Assembly (NCBI RefSeq): GCF_039537875.1
Contig: NZ_BAABBI010000003.1
Span: 124,001-188,000 of the forward strand
DNA from: Corallibacter vietnamensis
GTDB lineage: Bacteria > Bacteroidota > Bacteroidia > Flavobacteriales > Flavobacteriaceae
Direction: 5' to 3'
DNA: 64,000 nt
In this document: piece after piece, positions 43,837 to 52,600 of the stretch
How positions within the stretch are numbered: position 1 is the first letter of the stretch
How the letters are laid out: each line of letters begins with the position of its first letter
Position numbers and translations under genes: made by a program
The notes under the pieces: generated by a model
Database searches by the model: none
What the model was told of the DNA's origin: nothing
Seen by the model: the letters and a program-made list of their open reading frames with translations, nothing else

Positions 43837-46314
43837 CTAGTTTTTAATAACTTTAAATGTTTGTTTTGATTTTGTGGAGGCATTAATAATCTCTATCATA
43901 AAAATACCTTTATTAAGGTGCTGTACATTAATACTATTATGACTCTTTGATAAGTTACCAGAGCCTAAAAACTGACCTGTAATATTATATAAGTTGTATG
44001 TTGAACTTGCATCAAGACCTTTTATAAAGAGCTTCTCTTTTACAGGGTTTGGATATATTGCTAATCTGTTATTTATATTAGTATCATTTACTGATAAAAG
44101 CTCTGGTAACGTTACTAGTGTTAAACCGCCATTTGGTGTGTAGCCATTTTCATTTAATGATGTTGTAAACTCATGTTTAACAGCACTTGTATTTGTATTA
44201 GTATCATATTCATAAATATAACCTCCGAATCCACCGTTATAATTTCTTGAACCTGTTAAGTATAACTTTCCATTTAAGACTATAGGGCTTAAATAAAGTG
44301 ATAATCTATCATAAGATTGACTAAATACAGATGTAATTGTATTGGTGTTATAATCATATTCAAAAAGTTTAGCTCCAGAATAACTCGTGTTACCCCACAA
44401 ACTTGAACTGTAACGAGAGTTAGTTCCATAAATTTTACCTGAAACCTCTACAAGATTACCTTGAGGTTTTCTAAAAGTAGAAGCAACATCTAATAATTTA
44501 GTATAACTAGAATTGGTAATATCATATTCAAAAATGACACCATAACCTCTTGTTCCACCTGAATACGTTGTGCCATAAATTTTACCATTACTTGCTTGTA
44601 ACAAAGTACCTTGAGGATTTGAACCTTTATTAATGCCATCAAAATCAAGTAATTTAGTATAAGTATCTGTTGAAATTTCAAATTCAAATAAAACGCCATA
44701 ACCATTTGTTCCTCCTGAATATGTTGTACCATATAATTTACCATTACTTGCTTGTAATAAGTTAGCAGATGGATAGGCACCTGTATTTGCTTGATCAAAA
44801 TCTATTTTTTTTGTATAGACATTAGTGCTTGGGTTATATTCAAATAAAGTTCCATAACCATTTGTCCCTCCATTGTTAGCTACGCCATATAATAAATCGT
44901 TGTCTGCTAATATAAAACCACTTTTTGTGCTTTGCTGTCCTGTATTTATATTTTCTAAATCTACTTTTTTTGTATATACATTCGTTACAGGATCAATTTC
45001 AAAAATAACTCCATCATTGAAGGCACCTCCACTACTTGTTAAACCATATAAATAACCATTAGAAGCTTGAACTAAGTCCGAACTAGGTGTTGCGCCGTCG
45101 TTATTATTAAATTCTATTTTCTCTAAAAAGTTATTCGTATTGTAATCAAACTCAAACAATACTCCTGAATAATTAGAACTCGGTAAAGTTCCATACAACT
45201 TCCCATTAGTTGCTTCTAGCAATTTTATTATTCCAGGGTGTTTTCCATTAAAGAACTCAAATTTAACTGCATAGGAACTTAATGCTATGTCATATTCAAA
45301 CAAAACACCAAAGTTATTACTACCTCCATACCTTGTCATTCCATAAAGTTTATTATTTGAAGCTAATAATAAATTTGTATATGGGCTTGAACCTGTTGTA
45401 GCACTATCAAAATCTACTAATTTTGTATAGGCATCAGTATTTATGTCAAATTCAAACATAACACCTTCACTATTAATTCCACCACTTCTTGTCAATCCAT
45501 ATAATTTATTTGAGTTATGGCTTAAACTACCGTAAGGATTTGCTCCATTATTAACCCCATCAAAATCTAGTTTTTTAGTATAAGTATCTAACTGTAGATC
45601 ATATTCAAATAAAACACCCAAGCCATTAATTCCTCCTGAACTAGTCATTCCATATAGCTTACTATTATGATAAAGCAACCCTGAATAAGGGTTTGCCCCA
45701 TTAGTCCCATTAAATTCATACTTCGTAACTAAAGTATTTGCCTGAATATCATACTCATAAATAACACCAACATTACTGGATCCTCCAAATCTTGACATAC
45801 CATATAATTTTCCTGATGAATCTTCCACTAGTGAGCCGTTATAACGAGAGTTACTTATGCTAACTTTTTCGGTAAAGGTGTTTGTATTTATATCAAACTC
45901 AAATATGACACCAAAGTTATTATCACCTCCTGAAGTTGTTACCCCATAAAGTTTACCATTAGATGCTAGAGTTAAGTCTCCTTCAGTAGAGGTACCAATA
46001 TCATGTAATACTGTATAAGCTTGCGTAACAATATCGTAAGAATAAATTATACTTGCATTGTTTAAATTATTTCTAGCGACTCCATATAATTTATCATTGT
46101 TTGCTCTTACCAAACTGCTTAAAGGTGATGTTTCATAAATATTTTTATCAAATGTATGTTCTAAACTAAAATTATTTGCAGTTTCATCTAATTTATAAAC
46201 GGTACCTAAATAATCAGCACCTCCATTGGAAGTCATTCCCCAAAGCTCAGTTACCTGACTATACGTACTATTTACAGTAAATAGTGTTAGAATAAAAAGT
46301 AGTGTTTTTCTCAT
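43837..46314 (-). CDS. GloVer-repeat secreted protein with type IX sorting domain
   Basis: 825-residue secreted protein. The signal peptide is MRKTLLFILTLFTVNSTYSQ. About eleven repeats of 50-60 residues follow, built on NGKLYGxTxxGGxNxxGVLFEYD and TKLLDFDG, the so-called GloVer choice-of-anchor tandem repeats, expected to fold as a beta-propeller. The last 75 residues (AIYPNPVKEKLFIKGL to TFKVIKN) are a type A type IX secretion sorting domain, so the protein is exported to the cell surface. Ligand unknown. Several repeats are nearly identical at the DNA level, for example around 44550-44830. It has a -7 element and palindromic sites upstream. Confidence 0.88.
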   Translation of the reverse strand: MRKTLLFILTLFTVNSTYSQVTELWGMTSNGGADYLGTVYKLDETANNFSLEHTFDKNIYETSPLSSLVRANNDKLYGVARNNLNNASIIYSYDIVTQAYTVLHDIGTSTEGDLTLASNGKLYGVTTSGGDNNFGVIFEFDINTNTFTEKVSISNSRYNGSLVEDSSGKLYGMSRFGGSSNVGVIYEYDIQANTLVTKYEFNGTNGANPYSGLLYHNSKLYGMTSSGGINGLGVLFEYDLQLDTYTKKLDFDGVNNGANPYGSLSHNSNKLYGLTRSGGINSEGVMFEFDINTDAYTKLVDFDSATTGSSPYTNLLLASNNKLYGMTRYGGSNNFGVLFEYDIALSSYAVKFEFFNGKHPGIIKLLEATNGKLYGTLPSSNYSGVLFEFDYNTNNFLEKIEFNNNDGATPSSDLVQASNGYLYGLTSSGGAFNDGVIFEIDPVTNVYTKKVDLENINTGQQSTKSGFILADNDLLYGVANNGGTNGYGTLFEYNPSTNVYTKKIDFDQANTGAYPSANLLQASNGKLYGTTYSGGTNGYGVLFEFEISTDTYTKLLDFDGINKGSNPQGTLLQASNGKIYGTTYSGGTRGYGVIFEYDITNSSYTKLLDVASTFRKPQGNLVEVSGKIYGTNSRYSSSLWGNTSYSGAKLFEYDYNTNTITSVFSQSYDRLSLYLSPIVLNGKLYLTGSRNYNGGFGGYIYEYDTNTNTSAVKHEFTTSLNENGYTPNGGLTLVTLPELLSVNDTNINNRLAIYPNPVKEKLFIKGLDASSTYNLYNITGQFLGSGNLSKSHNSINVQHLNKGIFMIEIINASTKSKQTFKVIKN

Positions 46315-46368
46315 AATTAAAGATTGATTGATTAAGGCTCATCTAGATTTTTAATAAATATTTTCCTA

Positions 46369-46376
46369 CAAAATTA
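46369..46376 (-). promoter_or_regulatory. -7 element of the GloVer-repeat gene
   Basis: Read on the minus strand this is TAATTTTG, an exact TAnnTTTG match, 54 bases before the ATG at 46314. The two palindromic sites lie 20-66 bases further upstream, a position suited to an activator. Confidence 0.55.
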
Positions 46377-46395
46377 ACACTAGTCCTTTTTTTGT

Positions 46396-46442
46396 AAAAT
46401 ACTCAAATTGAGTATTTTTATATAAAAAATACTCAATTTGAG
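46396..46442. promoter_or_regulatory. Paired palindromic operator-like sites upstream of the GloVer gene
   Basis: Site A is a perfect inverted repeat with 11-base arms, AAAATACTCAA at 46396-46406 and TTGAGTATTTT at 46408-46418. Site B repeats the left arm exactly (46426-46436) followed by TTGAG (46438-46442), with the outer right arm lost. The centres are 30 bases apart. The same core occurs at 43771-43787 ahead of the LRR/WG gene. Confidence 0.55.
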
Positions 46443-46467
46443 CTACTGGGAGTTATTTAATTGATAT

Positions 46468-46498
46468 AAAAAAAGCACTCATTTTGAGTGCTTTTTTT
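46468..46498. terminator. Rho-independent terminator
   Basis: Stem AAAAAAAGCACTCA (46468-46481) with TGAGTGCTTTTTTT (46485-46498) and a 3-base loop, ending in a T run. It lies after the stop of the GlcNAc kinase-like gene (46528, minus strand) and can act in both directions. Confidence 0.8.
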
Positions 46499-46527
46499 AT
46501 AAGTATATTGTTTTTTACTTTAAATTA

Positions 46528-47388
46528 CTAAAGCTTTAGTGTATGATATTTTACAAGTCCTTCAATAGGTCTTCTTACAATATTCCCAACTTTAAATCCA
46601 AATTCTTCTGCTACTTCATGTATTTCACTTTCAGAAAAGAAAGCTATAGATCCTGCAAAATGAACTGGATAGGTTTTAATTTCTTCTTTAAATTGCATAA
46701 CCATATTGGTTATAAAAACTCGCAATCCCTTTTTTATTAGGTTTTTAGCGTATTCAGAATCTTTATTTAAAATCATAAATTCTGCAAACGTAGCTAAATA
46801 AGCATTAGGGTTAGGTTGTTTGTATAGGTTATATTTTATGTAATCTGCTTCTAAATTGTATTTTCCGGCAAAAGAAACTTTTAGCACTTCTGGCATTTGA
46901 TTAAAGTAATAATCGCGGATGAGTTGTTTACCGTAATAATTACCAGAGGCATCATCCATAATGGTATAACCTAAAGAGTCTACACGTTGATGCAATTGCT
47001 CTCCATCAAAATAACTACAGTTAGACCCTGTTCCTAAAATACAGACAACTGCGGCTTCGTTATCAGAATTAATGGTTGCTCTTACAGCCGCCAATGTATC
47101 TTCATTAACCTCAACAACTGCATTGACAAATACAGATTCTAAAACTCCCTTTAATAATAATCTTGGTTTTTCAGTACCACAACCAGCACCATAGAAAAAA
47201 ACATGAGTTACCTCATCTCTATGAGGTTTCAATTCTTTTATCCCTTTAATGATTTTATTCAGTTTTTTTGTTTTTAAAATCGCAGGGTTTAATCCTTTTG
47301 ATCTTATTTTTTCTAAAAGTTGCCTTCCATTATTATCAACAGAAATCCAATCACATTTTGTTGAGCCGCTATCTACAATTAATATCAT
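46528..47388 (-). CDS. N-acetylglucosamine kinase-like protein (BadF/BadG ATPase family)
   Basis: 286-residue sugar kinase of the ASKHA fold. Phosphate-1 motif ILIVDSGSTKCDWI (about residues 2-15), phosphate-2-like VCILGTGSNCSYFDG (about 117-131) and DDASGNYYGKQLI (about 143-155) are in order. Relatives phosphorylate GlcNAc at O6. It fits recycling of GlcNAc freed by enzymes such as the GH3 fusion in this window. It lies 86 bases downstream of gap on the same strand, with pfkA beyond, so a carbohydrate operon is likely. Confidence 0.85.
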   Translation of the reverse strand: MILIVDSGSTKCDWISVDNNGRQLLEKIRSKGLNPAILKTKKLNKIIKGIKELKPHRDEVTHVFFYGAGCGTEKPRLLLKGVLESVFVNAVVEVNEDTLAAVRATINSDNEAAVVCILGTGSNCSYFDGEQLHQRVDSLGYTIMDDASGNYYGKQLIRDYYFNQMPEVLKVSFAGKYNLEADYIKYNLYKQPNPNAYLATFAEFMILNKDSEYAKNLIKKGLRVFITNMVMQFKEEIKTYPVHFAGSIAFFSESEIHEVAEEFGFKVGNIVRRPIEGLVKYHTLKL

Positions 47389-47474
47389 ATCTAATTTTAT
47401 AAAAAAAACCGTAACCTATAATAAACTAATTATAAACTACGGTATTAATATTTAATTTAAAAGTAAGTTTACAA

Positions 47475-48476
47475 TTATAGACTATACACGTGCTGTGCTA
47501 AATCTACTAATTTGTTTGAGTATCCAAACTCATTATCATACCAAGAAACTACTTTAAAGAATTTTGAATTTAACTCGATAGCTGCTTCAGCATCAAAAAT
47601 ACTTGTTCTTACATCGCTAACAAAGTCTTGAGAAACTACTAATTCATCAGTATATCCCAGAACTCCGTTCATAGCGCCCTCTGAAGCTGCTTTAAATGCT
47701 TTTTTAATTTCTTCTAATGACGTTTCTTTTTTGGTTCTAAACGTTAAATCAACAACAGATACATCTGCTGTTGGAACACGAAATGCCATTCCTGTTAATT
47801 TTCCGTTTAATTTAGGAATTACTTTACCTACAGCTTTTGCTGCTCCTGTTGATGCGGGAATAATGTTTAATAATGCACTTCTTCCGCCTCTGTAGTCTTT
47901 TCTAGAAGGGCCATCTACAGTTAATTGAGTTGCTGTTGTTGCGTGAACAGTTGTCATTAAACCTTCTTCTATACCAAAATTATCATCAATAACTTTTGCT
48001 AAAGGAGCTAAGCAGTTTGTTGTACAAGATGCATTTGATACGATATTATCTGATGCTTTAACGTCTTGGTGATTCACACCCATAACAAACATAGGCGCAT
48101 CTTTACTTGGTGCAGAAATAACTACTTTTTTCGCTCCAGCATCTAAATGATATTGTGCTGTACCTAATGTTGTAAATATACCGGTACATTCTGCTACTAC
48201 ATCTACACCTGCTTCATCCCACTTTAGGTTTTTTGGGTCTTTTTCTGCAGTAACTCTTACTGTTTTACCGTTTACTATTAAGTGTCCATCTTTAACCTCT
48301 ATTGTTCCGTCAAATTTTCCATGTACAGAGTCATACTCTAGTAAATATGCTAAATGCTCTACATCTAACAAATCATTTATTGCTACCACATCTACATCTG
48401 GTCTATTTACTGTAGCTCTAAATACTATTCTTCCTATTCTTCCGAATCCGTTAATTCCTAATTTTAGTGTTGACAT
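47475..48476 (-). CDS. gap: Type I glyceraldehyde-3-phosphate dehydrogenase
   Basis: 333-residue glycolytic GAPDH, oxidising glyceraldehyde-3-phosphate with NAD+ and phosphate. The NAD fold begins LGINGFGRIGRIVFRA, the catalytic Cys is in SNASCTTNCLAPLAK near residue 150, the catalytic His is in TTVHATTATQ, and the C-terminus has WYDNEFGYSNKLVDL. It lies 14 bases downstream of pfkA on the same strand, so the two are co-transcribed. Confidence 0.98.
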   Translation of the reverse strand: MSTLKLGINGFGRIGRIVFRATVNRPDVDVVAINDLLDVEHLAYLLEYDSVHGKFDGTIEVKDGHLIVNGKTVRVTAEKDPKNLKWDEAGVDVVAECTGIFTTLGTAQYHLDAGAKKVVISAPSKDAPMFVMGVNHQDVKASDNIVSNASCTTNCLAPLAKVIDDNFGIEEGLMTTVHATTATQLTVDGPSRKDYRGGRSALLNIIPASTGAAKAVGKVIPKLNGKLTGMAFRVPTADVSVVDLTFRTKKETSLEEIKKAFKAASEGAMNGVLGYTDELVVSQDFVSDVRTSIFDAEAAIELNSKFFKVVSWYDNEFGYSNKLVDLAQHVYSL

Positions 48477-48490
48477 ATTCTATTTTTAAG

Positions 48491-49477
48491 TTATGTGGTC
48501 ATGATATCTGACACACGAAGTAATTCTAAATTTATTTTTGATTGTCCTTTTATAGCTTGATCTAATGGTGTTAATACCATTTTATCATTAAGTAAGCCTA
48601 CCATAAAATTGCTTTTGCCTTCTAACAGGCTTTCTACGGCTTTTACTCCCATTCTACTTGCTAAAACGCGATCAAAGCATGATGGAGATCCACCACGTTG
48701 CATATGCCCTAATACGGATACACGTGTTTCATATTCGGCCATATTTTCATCTACATAATCTTTTAGCTCAAAAACATTTTTACCTATTTTATCGCCTTCT
48801 GCAACTACAACGATACTTGATGATTTTCCTGATTGTTTACTGCGTCTTAAAGACTCTAAAAGTCTGTCTAATCCTAAATCTTCTTCTGGGATTAAAATTT
48901 CTTCAGCACCAGCTCCAACACCTACGTTTAATGCTATGTGACCAACATCTCTTCCCATTACTTCAACAAAAAATAGTCTGTTGTGAGAACTTGCTGTATC
49001 TCTAATTTTATCAATTACTTCTACAACAGTATTAAGCGCTGTATCATAACCTAGTGTATGTGAAGTACCATAAATATCATTATCAATAGTTCCTGGTATA
49101 CCCATTACAGGAAAGTTATATTCGCTATTAAAAATCATAGCTCCTGTAAATGTACCATCTCCGCCTATGGTTACTAAAGCGTCTATGTTGGCTTCTTTAA
49201 GTTTATCGTAAGCTTTTTTGCGCCCTTCTGGGGTTCTAAATTCGTTAGATCTTGCTGACTTTAAAATGGTACCTCCTTTATTTATAATGCCTTTTACACT
49301 TCGAGCATTCATAGCTTTAAAGTCGCCTTCAATCATGCCTTGGTAACCTCTATATATACCAACACATTCTATTTGATGATAGGCACAAGTTCTTACCACA
49401 GATCGTATGGCTGCATTCATTCCTGGTGAGTCACCACCAGAGGTCATAACACCTATTTTTTTTATTGTTTTTGACAT
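48491..49477 (-). CDS. pfkA: 6-phosphofructokinase (ATP type)
   Basis: 328-residue group A phosphofructokinase, making fructose-1,6-bisphosphate. Motifs are GVMTSGGDSPGMNAAIRSV (about residues 9-27), TIGGDGTFTGA (about 101-111), the catalytic GIPGTIDNDIYGT (about 124-136) and EVMGRDVGHIAL. The Gly after GGDG-type residues favours ATP over pyrophosphate as donor. It is the first gene of the pfkA-gap(-GlcNAc kinase) operon. No TAnnTTTG element was found in its upstream DNA. Confidence 0.97.
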   Translation of the reverse strand: MSKTIKKIGVMTSGGDSPGMNAAIRSVVRTCAYHQIECVGIYRGYQGMIEGDFKAMNARSVKGIINKGGTILKSARSNEFRTPEGRKKAYDKLKEANIDALVTIGGDGTFTGAMIFNSEYNFPVMGIPGTIDNDIYGTSHTLGYDTALNTVVEVIDKIRDTASSHNRLFFVEVMGRDVGHIALNVGVGAGAEEILIPEEDLGLDRLLESLRRSKQSGKSSSIVVVAEGDKIGKNVFELKDYVDENMAEYETRVSVLGHMQRGGSPSCFDRVLASRMGVKAVESLLEGKSNFMVGLLNDKMVLTPLDQAIKGQSKINLELLRVSDIMTT

Positions 49478-49638
49478 GTATTTCTAGTTTGAATAGTAAA
49501 ACTAATAAAGAAATTATATAAACATAGTGCTATTTCATATAATTTAACAATCAAACAAAAACTCAATCGTTTTCGTTAATAACTATTTGGTTTCAGCAAG
49601 AATAATGAGGTGTTTTAAGTTAAAATTTGGATGAAATT

Positions 49639-52600
49639 TTAATTTTTATTTTCTTTTTTGAAACCGATATATGAAGGTAGTTTTTCTTCTTCTTCAGCTT
49701 CTTCTTTTTGCTTTTCTTCTTCTACTTTAGCTTTACCCTTAAATATAATTTGAAGTAATTCTTTAAACGTATCAAAATCTACATTATAAGAAATACCTAA
49801 CCCTTGAGTGTAGCCTATTTCTTCTCCAAAATTTCTAATACTGTTTTCTCGGTTAAAGACTTTTGCGGTAAGTGTTCCTTCTTCATTTAACAAAAAGTCT
49901 ATTTGAACATCACCTGCAATTACGGTTTCGCTAACTCCGCCAACGGGAACTCCTACTTTTCCGTTTATTAATACGCGATCTGTGATATTTGTTTGTAGAG
50001 TTACACCTAATCTATCATCAGTTTGATATTCTGGTGTGTTTGCTCCTGCTTCATAATTAAGACCTATATTAACTTTATTATTACCATCAGATAGAATTCC
50101 GTTTACAATACCGTTAAGTCGCTCTGCTATGGTTCCTGTAAAGTTCACATTTGATCTGTTAGAAAATGAGCCGGTAGCTAATAAAAATAAGGCTTGATTA
50201 TCTCTGTCTTCTTTTGATTCTAATCTATAAGCTAATTCTGATTTTACTGTAGAGCTTAAGTTAGGAAAACTAAAGTCAAAATCAATATCTGGTTTCTCTA
50301 ATTGCCCTGTTAAATTGGTTACTAAATGAACTGGTATGCTTCTGTTTATTGGATTATCTAATAATGGAGATGGATTTGCATTGGTTTTATAAATAGCTTT
50401 TAAATCTATGTTGGCCTTTAATGGATCTCCATTCCAAGCTATAGATCCTCCAGGTTCTACTGTGAATTCTTTTTGCACTAAACCTCCATATAAAAAGTTG
50501 TATACGCCTTCTACTACTGAAAAATCACCGTAAATTTTAAATTTACCGTTTGTATTTATATCTAATAAAATACCTCCAATACCACGACCACGTATAGTAC
50601 TTCCTGATGTTTTATCAATAACAATTTCAATTTCGGCATCTTTGGTTATATCTAAATCAAAATCTAGTTCTAAACCTGATACATCTTTTATTTGTAATAC
50701 TTCTCCATTTTGTTTAGCAAGTTTTTCTTCAGGTGTTAAGAAGTGAATAAATGAATTATCCCCAAAAGATTCGGAGTCATTTAGTGGAATTACAAATACT
50801 GTATTAGGTTTTGTTTGTGCTATAACATCTATTACCAATTGCTCTGTAGGCCCTTTTAAGCTAGCATAACCATCAATAAAAGCAGTACCGTAATATGGAA
50901 GATCTTCATCTTCTTCTGTATCTAAAACAAGCATATTATTTGCTCTGATACCTAAATCTAAATTCCAATTAGAAAAGTTAATATGGCTAATTGAACCGTC
51001 TATCCAACCTTTTGTATTATACTTGGTATCTGTAATATCAATATTATTAAAAACAAAACTTTGATTTTCTAAAGTTACCGATGAGGCTTGAGCAAAATCA
51101 AAATCTACGTTTAAAAAAGGAACGGTTAGTCCGGAGTTATTTAAAGTTAGTTCACCATTTATATCTGGCCTACTTAAATCACCGCCTAGGTTTGCGGTTC
51201 CTGTAACAAACCCTCTAATATTACTTAATATACCGTCTAGGAAAGGATTTAGAGGTTTCAGATTAAAATCTTTAAAATTTAAAGCGACATCTATAGATGA
51301 TGTTGCTCCAGATACATTTATATTTCCTAATGCTTTAAAAGATTCTGATACATCGTCTTTAATTTTGGCATTAACGTTATAATTTGTTAAATCTTCATTA
51401 CCTGTTATTTGGGCGTCAAATGAGCCTAACAGCAAATCATTAACCTCTAAATCATCTATAGTAATTGTTGAGTTTGGTAAGTAACTACCTTTTTCTTGTA
51501 AGATATCTAGCTTACCATTTACATTTCCTTTTAACTTAAGGCTATCTATTTCTGGTGTTATTTTAGCTAAATCTACATCTTTAAAATCAAGCTTTATGTC
51601 TTTATATGTTGAATCTCTTAAAACACCAGATAGCTTGATTTGTTCTTGGTTATGACTCATCATAAACGAGTCTATTTTAATGGAATTAAACTTGTTATCA
51701 AATACAATTTTGTTGTACTTGTTTCTGTTTTCGTTTATAACCCATTTATTGTTTTTAAATGTCGCATCAGATTTTTTAAACCCTATTACTGATTTATTTT
51801 CCTCATTTATAGTATGATAAAAACTGAAGTTATAAACATCTCTATTTTTTGCTCCTCCTTGAAATTCTGACCTAACAAAAAGTGTATCATTTAACGTTAC
51901 ATTAATCAAGTTGAATTTAGATATATTATAATATTTGGTATTTATACTATCTATTTCTGCATAGGTGTTAAATAATGGGTTTTTATTATCTACTTGAACA
52001 GCTATAGATTCAGCAAAATAATCAAAGAGTTTTATTTTTGGAGATCTAAATACTAGATCAAAAGCTTTTTCATTGCTTTCTACATGACCTCTAATGTAAG
52101 TGTTGGTTCCTAATTCAATATCAGGAACAAATACTTCAACTATTTTATTATAAATTTTAAAATTAAAATCTATGTACTGATTTTCGGCTACTTCATGAGG
52201 TTTATAGTTTGTATAAATACTGCCTATGGCGTTTTCAAAAAGTTTGGCGATGTCTTCAAATAGGAATTCACCACTTAATTGGCCTTCAATAATATCAGGA
52301 GAGTTAACATCTATATATCTTACATTATTTTTGATAGATGATGTGATTTCAAAATCGTCAAACTCGTATTTGTCATATTCATTCTCATAATATGTTTTAT
52401 TAAATTGAATAGAACCAATCGCATCATTTAGAGATGTTCCTGTCATTTTCATATCAACAACACCTTTAAAAACAGATAAGCTATCGTTTTTAACAAAATT
52501 AAGCGCTTTTAAATTGGCATAATCTACTTCAGCTACAAAGTCGAATTTATTTACCTCTTTTGAGACATCAGCTAATCCATTAAATTTTAGTTTAAGATTT

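Noticed and set aside
44490..44798. 102-codon frame inside the GloVer gene
   Set aside because: It is an alternative frame of the repetitive DNA, producing a repeating hydrophobic pattern without a start context.
44490..46314. Repeat array considered as CRISPR or tandem DNA repeat
   Set aside because: The periodicity is in codons (50-60 residues) and reads as one protein; units are not identical and have no spacer structure.
46475..46491. GCACTCA...TGAGTGC as a third operator site upstream of GloVer
   Set aside because: It is the stem of a rho-independent terminator with flanking A and T runs; the resemblance to the operator core is probably chance.
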